Source of the DNA: Symbiodinium natans
Lineage: Eukaryota > Sar > Dinophyceae > Suessiales > Symbiodiniaceae
NCBI GenBank assembly: GCA_905221605.1
Contig: CAJNDS010000001.1
Location: 2,720,025 to 2,784,024 of the forward strand
Direction of reading: 5' to 3'
DNA length: 64,000 nt
The position numbers were made by a program, and so were the translations under genes. The notes under the pieces were generated by a model. The model was given only the letters and a program-made list of their open reading frames with translations, had not been told where the DNA came from and did no database searches. This document shows, one piece after another, positions 10,301 to 22,500 of this stretch (position 1 is its first letter; each line of letters starts with the position of its first letter).

Positions 10301-13300
10301 TTGACGCCAGAGTATAGGATCTGACCTTAGTTTTCGGCTTCATCTCGTCCCCAAGGCAAGATCCAGGCTGGGAAGACCTGCCCGGGTGGGGCTTTCCGAA
10401 AATAGGGTACCCCTTTGTTTTTTCAAGCAGATCCCAAATCCTCAATATAGGAACCGCTGAAGATTGGCACCCTAATTACAGCAACAGGTTGAGACAGCAA
10501 ACTCAAAAGCAACAACTCGACATCGCCTCACAACAGAGCTCACCAGCCGTCAATAGTATCTTCCGTGGCAAACGAAGGCAGAGAAAGGTTGGCACCCCCC
10601 TCAGCCTTTTCTGTTTAGTACCCTCAAGTGGTTGGCTTTTTTCTGGGCAAACTGGAACCTTCAACGGCTCCCCTAAACCCAAACCCCAAACCCCAAACCC
10701 CAAACCCTAAACCCTAAACCCTATCTCAGAGCGTCCTGGCGCACATAGTCACACAGTGCAGTGCAGGGCTTGGGGTTTAGGGTTTAGGGTTTAGGGTTTA
10801 GGGTCTAGGGTCTAGGGTTTAGGGTTTAGGGTTTAGGGTTTAGGATTTAGGGTTGAGGGTTTCATGCCTTGGCCTCCCTAAGCCCAGGGAGCCCACTGCT
10901 CTGCGATCCCAGGATGCCACTCCTGAGCATGATCTTCTGGGGCGCTCTGAAGTGGCGACTTTGACCACGAAGGGTTTGGGGTTTAGGGTTTAGGGTTTAG
11001 GGCTACTAGAACCCGGAGAAGGCCCCTATTCCCTTTTTGGGGGGTTTAGGCGCCCTTGTAAGCCCCTTTAAACTCGTGGGTCTAGATGATCTACTGCTTG
11101 CTGAAGAACCACCTAACCAACACGAAAGCTTCTTCTTTCTAGGGGTAGTATAGGGGCTCTTTTTTTCCGGGGGGGGGGGGGGGGGGGGGGGGTAAGTGGC
11201 GACTTTGACTACTGCGTGGTGTACTTCTCTCAATTGGGGTCCCGTTTGGAGGGTCGTTTCTAGAAGGTGCTGTACTATATAGAGGATCCAAACAGGGACC
11301 GCAATTTAGAGAACCACCCACCTGCTTAAGAACCACCAAAAAGATAAGAAATCTTCTTCCTTGTAGTGTGATAGGGACCTTCCTAAACCCCAGAAACAAA
11401 ACCCCAAACCCTAAAACTTCATTCCTAAACCCTTGCCCCAAACCCTCGACCCCTACTAAGTGGTGGGCTGTGTTGCTTGAGCTTTGCCTCTGGGGGGGGG
11501 ACCCGAAGGCTTTACAGATTTAGACTTGGGGAGGGGCAGCTTGGGTTGGGCGTCAGGGCTTGTTACATCTTGGGTTCGTGCAGCTTTTGGGCTCCGAATG
11601 CCTTTCAGCCGATTCGGGTTTTGTGTTTTTAAGGGTTTTGAATCCCTTTCCCGTCCCCATCCCCCCTCCGAGTCCTATGCCCCAACCTTGGCGCAGGGTC
11701 TGCACGTAGTTCTTCCCTGAAGAATAATTACCCGGATTTAAGGTTTAGGGTTTAGGGTTTACGGCTTAGGGTTTGGGTTTCGCCTTTGCCCCAATCCTTT
11801 CTGAAGGCCTACGATCAAGATACGGTCGGTTGACGAAAATAGGGGACCCCCGATATAGATCCCCAAAGAGTAAATATACCCATAATTTCGGGAAACTCCC
11901 ATATTTAGGCGAGGATGCCCAGTAGTACCCTTATTCCCCTGTTTGGGGGGCTTCGGTTCCCTTATCAACTTTTTAAGCAACAAAGGGCACCCTTTCTAGG
12001 TTGCTGGGCAAGCTAATTAGTCGTAAACGCTAAACCAAAAACCCTAAACCCTAAACCCTAACCCTAAACCCTAAACCCTAAACCCTACACCCTGAACCCG
12101 TTGGGCAGAGTATGCTACCACCGAGGAAGGTCCTGCCTGGCAACTCGCTCAAAGGTGCGCAGGATAACATCGCCACCCACCCAGCTTCCGAAGCCGTTTA
12201 GGGTTTAGGGTTTAGGGTTTAGGGTCTAGGATTTAGGGCTTCGTGTTCACAAGCCAGAGGGAGGGAATAAAACCTAAACCCTACATCTCGAGCCCCAAAG
12301 CCCAAACCCTATAGGCCCAAAAACCCTAAAGCCAAAATTTGCCGAATACCTAAGGCCTAACGCCCTAAAGCCCTAAAGCCCTAAAGCCATAGAACCCTAA
12401 AGCCTTAAACCCTAAACCTAAACCCTAAACCCTAAACCCTACACCCTACACCCTAAACCCTAAACCCTAGCCCTAAACCCTAACCTAGGCTTAGGGCCTT
12501 GACAGTCCCTCGGTCCTGGTGCCTTATGCAGGGTTTAGGGTTTGGGGTTTAGGCTTTAGGGAGGGCTTCGGGGTTCAGGGTTGGGAGGGGTTTTGGGTTC
12601 AGGGTTTCGGGCTTCGGGTTTAGGGTTTAGGAAGTTGGTAGACTATAGGTACGCAGATATCATGGGACCCTCATGCCCCATCCCTACGCCCTGAACCCCT
12701 AAACCCTCGGCCCCTCAATACGTGCCCCAACAATTGAGACCCGGGAGCCTTCTTCCAGGAGCTAGTGGGAGGCACCAGCCCCTCTTTAGGCGGGTCCTTG
12801 CAGCCTCTTGGGGTAGTTCGAAAGAAGGGGCTTTCTTGTTTCAGTGGCTGTTATAGAAGCGTTGCCTGGCACCCTGAAGGGTCCATGTACCTTATTACTA
12901 TGTTCTTGGGCATAGGAGGTACTTTGAGGCCCAAGTGTTCCCAAATATGGGTACACGGACTCTTAGGGAAAAGTCTCAAGTCATGAGCCGACTTTCCCCT
13001 TTGGAATTGTCTTTTTTCGAGCCCCAAGGAACTATGCAGAAGATGTTTTGTGTTGGGGCGCAATGGCTCACAGCATCCTGAATGAGCCTAACGCCCTCGG
13101 CCCAAAAAAAGCATTAACCCGGTGCCACAAATTCCCTTACGCCCCTTAATTAAGCCACAAAACGCTGCTTTTCCTAGGACCCAGAGTGGTGTTCCCTTTT
13201 TTGGGGGGACTTGCTCCCTCATTTAAGCAAACAAAAAGGTGTACTCCCAGGCTCCTTGTAGAATTTTCTGGATCCAAAGTATGGACCCTTAATTTGGGTT

Positions 13301-16300
13301 CCCCTGTTGTTTTTTGTGCCCTTATATACACTACACACAATAAGGACTAAGGACCCATGCTTCGGATCATTTCGGATCCCTCTAAACCTCTTTGAACAAG
13401 GGTAAGGAACCATACTAAGGGCCCATGGTTCCAACCTTAGAAAATAGGGGCCCCAACCCTAAACCCTAAACTTAAACTTATAGGGTTCTTAAGGGTGGGG
13501 GTTCTCAAGGGGGGTAGGTAACCCAAGGTTCCCTGACACTCCCTACGACTCGAAGGCTCCCAAAGCTTCCCTGAGGTTCCCTAGGTACCGACCCCCCGAC
13601 GAAGCCCCTTCCCTTAAGAATCCTACAATAAACCCTAAACCCTAAACCCTAAACCCTAAACCCGAAACCCTCAGGCCAACACCTACGACGTCCTGAACTC
13701 GCCGAAGCTCTATGAGATCATGCCGCGCGACTCCGGGAGGGGATTAGGGTTTAGGGTTGAGGGTTTAGGGTTTAGGGTTTAGGGTTTAGGGTTTAGGGTT
13801 TAGGGTTTATACGACCACTTCTGGTGACAGTTTTCCCCATGGAAGCACGGATAAGTCTATCGGGTTTGTGCTTTTGGATATTTTCGATTTCCCCCCTTTC
13901 GTTTTAAGGGAGCCTATTCATCAGTAATTTTCAAAGGGGTTAAAGCACAACTCAGCTATGTAGGGGCCTCATATGCCCCCTCTGTAGTCCTGCCCTGAGT
14001 ACAGACCCTAAACTCTAAACCCTAAACCCTAAACCCTCCCCCCCACCCCCCTATGTACCCCTTCAACATGAGCCTTCTATAAGGAGCCGTGCCTGAGATA
14101 TCCGTCCTGAGTTTTTTAGGGGTTTCGGGTTTAGGGTTTACGGGTTAGGGTTTAGGGTTTAGGGTTGAGTTTAAAGTCAATAGTTCAGATGAAGCTCTTC
14201 ATTACCCATCCAAACCGAGCTATACGATGTCATTCGGGACTTGCTACTAAATGGTTTGGGAGCTTGATGGTTGTTTGTAGACGCTTAAACCCTAAACCCC
14301 AGATCCCAAACCCTAAACCCAGCCCTCCGACATCCCGGGAGGCTGGGGAAGTGCGGCAACGCACCCCGAAGCTCCCAAAAGGCTAGAGTCCAATGCTCGA
14401 GAAAGCTCCCGAAGGCACCAAAGAAGCTCGCTTAGGGTTTAGGGTTTAGGGTTTGGGGTTTAGGGTTTAGGGTTAGCCCTGAAAGGCTTTTTGGGGGCCT
14501 TGTAATCGCCCCAACACCCGTGTCAGCCCTTTGAAAGCAGTCGCTCCAGCTTCAAACCCGGCGTGGAACCCTAAACCCTAAACCCCGAAGTGCAACCCTA
14601 AGGGTCCATGTGCCTCATGATTATGTACTTGGGCCTTAAAGCCCCTATCTAGGAGGTACTTTGAGGCCCCCGTATTCCCTATTTTGGTACCTGGACCCTT
14701 AGGGCAAGGCCCTCAAGGTTAAGGTTTTGCTTCCTGCGGCTCTTGGTAGAGAGTGAGGAATTAGGTGCCCTATATCCAGGAGAGCGTCCGTTGCCCTCCC
14801 CCAAAGCCCTGAAGAAACTGTGCCGCTGCCTCAGGCTTGGTCCCACCATGCAGCATCTGGGATGCACGAGCTGTACGGTGGGCGTTAATTTCCTTCCCAT
14901 GTTTCAAACGTCTAAGCTTTAAACCTCGCAAGGGGGGACCTGCCATCATGTGGAATACGTCACTACTGTTTGTTTAAGAGCCCCCAAAAATGCAGGACTA
15001 TTCTTCCTCATATAGTGATTATTGTCTTCTATTTTTCGGGGGTTCTTCTGCAAATAGTGGTCTTGCGGCCCTAAACCCTAAACCCCTAAGCCCTAAGCCC
15101 GTCATGCAATATTCTAGGGGGCCTGTCTTGGCATGGGTCTTTCGGCTTTGCACTCGACTGCCCTGTGCAAGTTTGATGCTGGCATCCCTTGTAGGGTCTT
15201 GAACCCCTCAACCATATACCCTAAATCCTAGGGTTTAGGGTTTAAGGTTTAGGGTTTAGGGTTTTCTGGACGGGAGAGTCCAACAAAAATGAACTGAACT
15301 CTAACTAAGTCCCAGAAGCCTTAGGTGAGCCTGGGTGAGGGATTAGGGCCCCCATCCTGAGACCAACACAAGGGCGCTCCGCGGTTCCTAGGGCCTGCAA
15401 ATACCTGCGAAGTCGAAGACCTAAACCCTAAACCTGGAACCGTACCGGTTTAGGGTTCAGGTTTAGTTGTTCAGGGTGCACTCCGTGTTGGAAGCTTCAA
15501 CGTTGTGAGTTTGGCAGATTCGGGTTTAGTGCTGCATGGTTGCGGCAATCTGTGGCTGAGGTACTCAGGCGATTTCAACTTTCGGCTTCTAGTGGTTCTT
15601 GTGTTACATTAAGGTTTACAGTCTGGTGTTTCTGGTTTCGGGTTAAGGATTGCAGCTACGCCAGCAGCCTGGCTCAAATGATGTAGAGCATCAATCTTTC
15701 CTGGCGTCTGTCGCCCATCCCCATCGCAATGGCAACGCCAGGCCAGAGCGAAAGCCCCAACTCCTGCCCACATAGAGCATTTATCCTGTATCTTGCTAGG
15801 ACCGGGAGTAGGCCCTTTTTCCCTTGTTTTAGGGTTGGGGTTCCCTTATAATCCCCTTAAAAGAAGGGCACCCTTTTTATTCCTCGGTTACTCCCGGGTC
15901 TTGCTTGTGTCTTCTACTACTACCATAACGGTTTACATAACCTTAAGGGTCCATGTACCTTATAATTATAAATTATATACTTGGTCCCAAAAGTCCTTAT
16001 ATAGGAAGTACTTTAAGGCCCAAGTATTCCCTATTTAGGTACATGGACCCTTAGGGTAAGGTTTAGGGTTCCCCCCCCCCCCCCCCCTTTTTCTTGGGGG
16101 AGGGGGGCTTTCTTCGGGCGCAGACTCCTGCCTTGGAGGGCGTTGCGGGTTTAGGGTTTAGGATTTCAAGGGCTTATGCTTTTAGGGTTTAGGGTTTAGG
16201 GTTTTGGGTTTAGGGTTTAGGGTTTAGGGTTTAGGGTACAAGGAGCCGATGGCTGTTCTATCATCAAGGGGTTCTGGCCTGGACCGGAAGACCCCGCTAA

Positions 16301-19300
16301 TTGGAGCAAACCCTACACCCTAAAGCCCTAAACCTTGAAACCATCCTAAACCTTAATCCCGAACCCCTAAAACGCTAAAGTCCTAAAACCCCCCAACCCC
16401 AAGCCCTATGCCCTTAAACCCTTAAACCCTCAAGCCCTAAAGCCCTAAAGCCCTAAAGCCCTAAAGCCCTAAAGCTCTAAACCCTAAACCCTAAACCCTC
16501 CCTTAAGGCCCCTTGGGGGCGCTCCTTAGGGGTCCGACCTATAGGGATGCAAGCTTGGGTCCCGTGTGTCTAGGCGCAAGCGGAGCTCAATCCTCCTCAG
16601 GACACAAGGGAGATTCGGGCTAAGGAGTTTATAGGGTTTGGGGTTTAGGGTTTCGGGTTTAGGGCTTAGGTTAAGGGTCTAAGGTTTAGGGAGAGTCCGA
16701 CGTAGAGTTCGGAACTTCAAGTTTATGGAGTTAAAGCTTGTTTGGGAGGAGGGGGTGGTCCGTTTACTTCTGCAGGGCTTCAGCGTTTCGTGCCGTGTGG
16801 TGTCGCTTTCTTCTGGGAAAAAAACTTAAATGCGTGCGACTTTCAATTAAGAGTTCCCCTACTCCCTCTCCCTCGTCCTCCCACTCCTCACGGTTCTCTA
16901 ACCCTAAACCCTCAACCCTGGTTAATCAACCAAGCCCGAAACCTGAAGCAAGCCTGACCCCCTTAATTAAAGCCCAAGCCCCCGAAACACTAACCCTAAC
17001 CCCCCAAACCCTAAACCCTAAACCCTCTACCCTAAACCCTAAACCCTCGGTATGGAGACCTGTGCCGGAGGAGGCTACAACTCCACACAGACGGCCACTG
17101 AGGTGGGCCTCCATTAGCTATTTGGGCTGTAGGTTTTAGGGTTTTACCCTAAACCCTAAACCTAAAACCTTAAACCCTGAATTCTAAACCCTAACAACCC
17201 CCCCCCCCCCCCCCCCCACAACCCCGGCAACTCTAACCCATGATGGGCTTAGCGTCCCCCTGAACCCTATACAACTTCTATAATCCCTAAACCCTAAACC
17301 CTAAACCCGAAACCCGAAACCCGAAACCCTAAACCCTAAGTGGAGTCTCAAGCGCTCCAGGCGGGGTATAGGGTTGTGAGGCTGAGAGGTGCCAAAAACT
17401 GGCAAAGATTTGAGAAACTTGCATTCGGTGCCAAGCTCTAGCCCCAAGCTTCCCATATAAACCCTAAACTCTAAACCCTAAACCCTAAACCCTAAACCCT
17501 AAACCCTAAACCCGGTGCTTCGGACCTTTTGGCTAAAAACCCTGCGTTAGCACGCTGAGACCCTGAAAGCCCCCCCCCCCCCCCAAGCTTTAGTCCTGCA
17601 GACCCCGAACCAACAAACCCCAAGCCTTAAAAACCCAAAGCAAAAGCACAAACCCGGAACCCGAAGCCCTAGTTTTTGAGATTAGGGCTGGGAGGGGTGG
17701 TCTAGGGTCTTGGATTTAACGTGCCCTAAATCCCAGAGCCTAAACCCTAAACCCTAGCCCTAAACCCTAAACCCTAAACCCCCTAAAGCTCGGAAGGTCG
17801 AAACACAGCCGAGCTCCTCCTCTACCGGTCCGCTTCACTTGGTCCTGGAACCGCGACCGCAGCACAATGCCGCCCGGCAGCGTCCCAGATCCTGTAGGGT
17901 TTAGGGTTTGGGGTTTGGGGTTTGGGGTTTAGGGTTTAGGGTTCAGGGTTGAAGGTTTAGGGTTTAGGGCTTTCCAGAAAGTTGGGGGGCGATTTTGTGG
18001 TTGAATATTCCTACAAGGTATTGATACCAATGGCCGTATACGCTTCGAGTATATGAAGCTGGGTTTGTGTTTACATGCTTCCGAATAGATTTTGTGTGTG
18101 TGTGTGTGTATGTACTGGGTGTACTTTTGGGACTTAGTCTGCGACAGCGGTTTAAGATTGGGGTTAAGGGTGTAGGGCTTCTAGGCGTAGGGTTTGGGCC
18201 CAGACTTCTGGGAGGATGCCGAAAGTAGAGCCCCGAAATCGTACCCTGTACCATGGTTTAGGGTTTAGGGTCATTCTCAGGCACCCCTTAGGGGATCTTT
18301 TTGCATCCTCCCAAGGGTCTGGGCGTGTATAACCCGCCACCTTTACAGAGGCTTTCGCCACCTGGTTTAGACATCGCGTCAGTGGGTAAACTGACGGCGG
18401 ATCTTCGCATCGCCCCATATAACATTGGCAGGATTCGAAGGCTTTAGGGCTTTGCACCCTGAACCTCAAACCCCAATCCACCTCTGATCGGGATGACCAC
18501 AACGCCCTGAGGCCCTGAGCGTTTAGGGCAAGAACACGTAGGGTCTCACAGGGTTTCGGGAGTGGAGTTCGAGCGTAGGTGCATGTCCGCAGCTTGCAAG
18601 CCACTGGCTTTCAAGCGCATGGGCTTCCATCTTCCTCAGCCCTGAAGCTCTATGGACCCGACCCCCTGGGCCCCCAGACTGAGAGTTAGCTCCTCACGCC
18701 CCAGGTCACCTGGGACGCGAACGTGGCTGCCTGGCCTTACTTGGGTTTAGGGTTTAGGGTTTCCGCCTGACATGGAGCTTGGGGTTGAGGATTAGGGCTT
18801 AGCTTAAACCCTAAACCCTGACATTGGGGTTGAAGATTTCGTTGAGGGCCTAAAGCCCCCAAGTATCCCCTCACCAGGACCCAAGGGCTTTTTTTGGTTC
18901 CAAGGCCCTTTGATGAAGTGCATTTTGCGGGGTTAAAGTTGTCCGGATTTGGGTTTAGAGTTTTGGGGTTTGGTGTCTATAGGGTTTCCGGGTTTGGGAG
19001 AGGTTTAGTTTGCTCTTGGGTTGAGGGGCTGCCCTTATTTATCCTCCTGGGCTCCCAGTGGTTCTAAATTACGGCTGGGGGGGGCATATCCTGCCCTACT
19101 TGAATAACCTACTGACATAGGACACTAAACCCTAAAGCCCAGACCCTAAACCCTAAACCCTAAACCCTAAACCCAGGTGGACAACGAGGGCATGAACAAG
19201 AAGAAGTCGAAGAAGTGCCGGGCACTGAGAGGGCCCCTGTTCTGCGGAGGACCTGGGGGACCCTGACCCCCCCCGTGCGTTTAGGGTTTAGGGTTTCGGG

Positions 19301-19512
19301 GCAACTCTGCCTGCTTGGGTTGACGGCATAGGGGTGGGACTTTGCTTTTGGGTTCTCGTGAGGCCCAAGGAACGGCGACCTCAGGGGCTAACGGCTACCC
19401 GCGCAAGACCTCGAACGGCCCAGAGAATCGATACACCTGTAATTGGCTCTCTGTGTGTACATATATAGTTTAGGGTTCAGGATTTAGGGTTTAGGGTTAA
19501 TATGTGTATCTG

Positions 19513-19547
<35 letters not shown>

Positions 19548-22500
19548 TTGGGGTGTAGGTTTAAAAATTGCGTTCCCTTAGGGTCCCGAAGAAAAGGCTT
19601 GAAAAAAAGAAGCCCCCCAAGAGGGGCCTAATTTTCAGAATCCCCCCATATAAGGGCCCCTCCTAGCATCCCGCAGGCCCTAAAGCCTAAACCCTAAACC
19701 CTAAACCCTAAACCCTAAACCCTAAACCCTAAACCCTAAACCCGTGTGTTGTGTATGTAAAGGTCCTCCTAGCATCCCTCAACCCTCCCTCCTAGCATCC
19801 CTTCAAGGAGGGCTCCAGGCGACCTTGCAGGATTAGGGTTTGGGGTTTAGGGTTTAGGGATTAGGGTTTAGGGTTTCGGGTTTGGGGTTTAGGGTTTAGG
19901 GATTAGGGTTTAGGGATTAGGGTTTCGGGTTTAGGGATTGGAGTTTAGGGTTTAGGGTTTAGGGTAAGCCCTAAAATGCCCTTGAGCTGCCTTAACTTCC
20001 CAGGCTGCATCTACTCGAAGCCCCGCGCCTTTGGTGAGAGCTCCTCGGAAAGCGAGGGTTCGGCGCCTTGGCGCAAGATTTCCTAAGGGTCCATGTACCC
20101 AAATAGGGTTTAGCGTCTAGTGTGGTTTAGGGTTTAGGGTTTAGGGTTTAGGGTTTAGGGTTTAGGGTTTAGGGTTTAGGGTTTAGGGTTTAGGACCTTC
20201 AAGTACCTCCAATTGAGGGACTTTTGAGGCCCAAGCACATCATAATGAGATGCCTTAGACTGGATGACCCAGTGGTAATGTAGGGCACAATGGGGGGCTC
20301 TACTTTTTGGATTCTTCCAGGGTAGGTTCGAAACTGCTGTCTAATTACTTTTGTCCATAGAGCCCAAGTAAAATTAAGCACGTAACTTTACCAAATTAGC
20401 GATGTTACGTACATGAACTTAGTGTATGGCCTTGCCAGAAGGCAGTAACCGCAGCCACCGTCGGGAGTTGCATGATTTGTGCCGCGACTGTATTGCCGAC
20501 TTCAGTCAAGCACACTGGGATGAGGCAACAATCCTGGGAAGAACCCATGGGGCTCTGCAAGCCCTACTAACTCCCTTGCTATCGTATCCTAACCTTAAAA
20601 CCCTATAAAGCCCCTTAAGCCTCAGAAACCCTGTAAAACCCATGAAGCTCTACAAGCCTTAAGCCCTAAGCCCTAAACCCTAAATGCTAAACCCTAAACC
20701 CTAAACCCTAAACCCTAAACACTAAACCCATCGAAGCTCTACAAGCCCCAAGAGCAAAAGGACGACGACGGCGCGGCGCGGCCTACGCGGCCGAAGGGAA
20801 GCCGCAAGCCCGGCTCCCAGAGGGGTTTAGGGTTTAGGGTTTGGGGTTTGGGGTTTAGGGTTTAGTGTTTAGGGTTTAGGGTTTGGGGTTTAGGGTTTAG
20901 GGTTTGGGGTTTCGGGTTTCGGGTTTGGGGTTTAGGGTTTAGGGTTAGGGGTCTTTAGGGCTTCTGGGGCTTTTAGGGCTTCTAGAGGTGCTTTACGATT
21001 TTCCGGTTTTTTAAGGTTGTTTAAGGGTTTGTTGGGGGGTGGTTGTAGGTTTCACTTAGGGGAGCTTTAGGGTTATTTAAGAATGTTAGAATTGTAACAT
21101 GCTTCAGGCGTTTAGATCTTAGGCCTCTTAGGGTTACTTGAAGGTTTTTGGGTGGTTTAGTGCTCTTTCCAGGGGTTTTAGGTTTCTTCGGGTTGATTGA
21201 AGCTTCTTAGAGGTTTTGGTGCCTGTTTGAAGGGGTGTTAGAGTTCACGAGGGCTCTTAGAGTTTTAGACCTTAACCCTAAACCCTAAACCCTAAACCTC
21301 AAGGTCTTAGGGGTCACTTATAGGGCTCGTAGGGTTCAGGGTTTAGTCCTTAGGGTTCACTGTTTTATAGGGTTGCTGGGGGTTCTTGGATTTTTCGCCG
21401 TTTGGAGGGTCTGGGATTTAGGGTTTAGGCTTTAATCGGCTTGGGTTTCGCATTGAGGTTTAGCATTGAGGTCCTATGGTTAGTTTATGTTGTGGGTTTA
21501 GGGTTTGGAGGGTTTGGAGCTTGTGGGGTATGTGCAGGCCTTTTACGTTTTGGGGTATTTCGGGTCTAGAGGACTCGCGTCGCGGTTTTTTGGAGTCTGT
21601 GGGGCTTCGGTTTCAGGTTCGGTTTAAGTCGGCCATGGAAGAGCGTGCCGCTACGGTTTAGGGTTTTCGGGTCCATGTACCTCGTTATCATGTACTTGGG
21701 CCCTAGAGTCCCTAAATAGGAGGTACTTTAAGGCCCATGTATTCCCTATTTGGGTACATGGACCCTTAGGGTAAGGGATAGTGGGTTTTGCGACCGATGG
21801 ATCCCTCCCCCCGCCCGCTCTTTCTTAAGCAAAGAGTACAAAAAGCCAGGATACAAAGGTAACGCAGGGCTGTGGGTTCGCATCCTGCTTTCCGATTTCT
21901 AGCCTTATAGGGTTTAGGGTCAAGTGTTTAGGGTTGAGGGTTTAGGGTTGACAAAGGACCCAGAACGCACCGGCAGGTGTCATTTAATTTTCTGGCTGTT
22001 GCGACGGGTCCCTACCCGAAGCCCTTTCTACAGGTAAACAGACTATATAACAAGTCCAGGGCATGCACGCATGGCCTGCCCAAAAGAACCTCTTAAACCC
22101 CGAGCCCTCAGCTCAACACCCCTCGGCCTCGCAAAAGACCCCCGAAGCTCCGTTCTCTCCATGTAGGGACCATGTAGGGACCAAACCCCTAAAGCCTAAA
22201 CCCCAAACCCTAAACCACAAACCCTAGACCGAAAAAGGTTCTGTCCTTGGGGTACGGGGCCCGGCAGCAGCGGCCCCAACAACAGCGAAGGCGGAGGCAG
22301 CTTCCGGGCTTAGGGGGGGGTGGGGGGGGTTGGGGGGTTCAAGGTTTCAGTTTGGGGTAGCCCCAAACCCTAAACGCTAACCCTAAACCCTAAACCCTGA
22401 ACCCTGTTATTGCTGACCAAGTCGTGGGTTTTGACAAGGTTGAGGATCGTGATGTTCCACCTCCCAGTTGCTTTTAGGTTTCTTAAGGCAGGGGGGTTCA

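Noticed and set aside
11006-11441. Minus-strand ORFs with poly-Pro runs
   Set aside because: Created by a G homopolymer and heptamer repeats.
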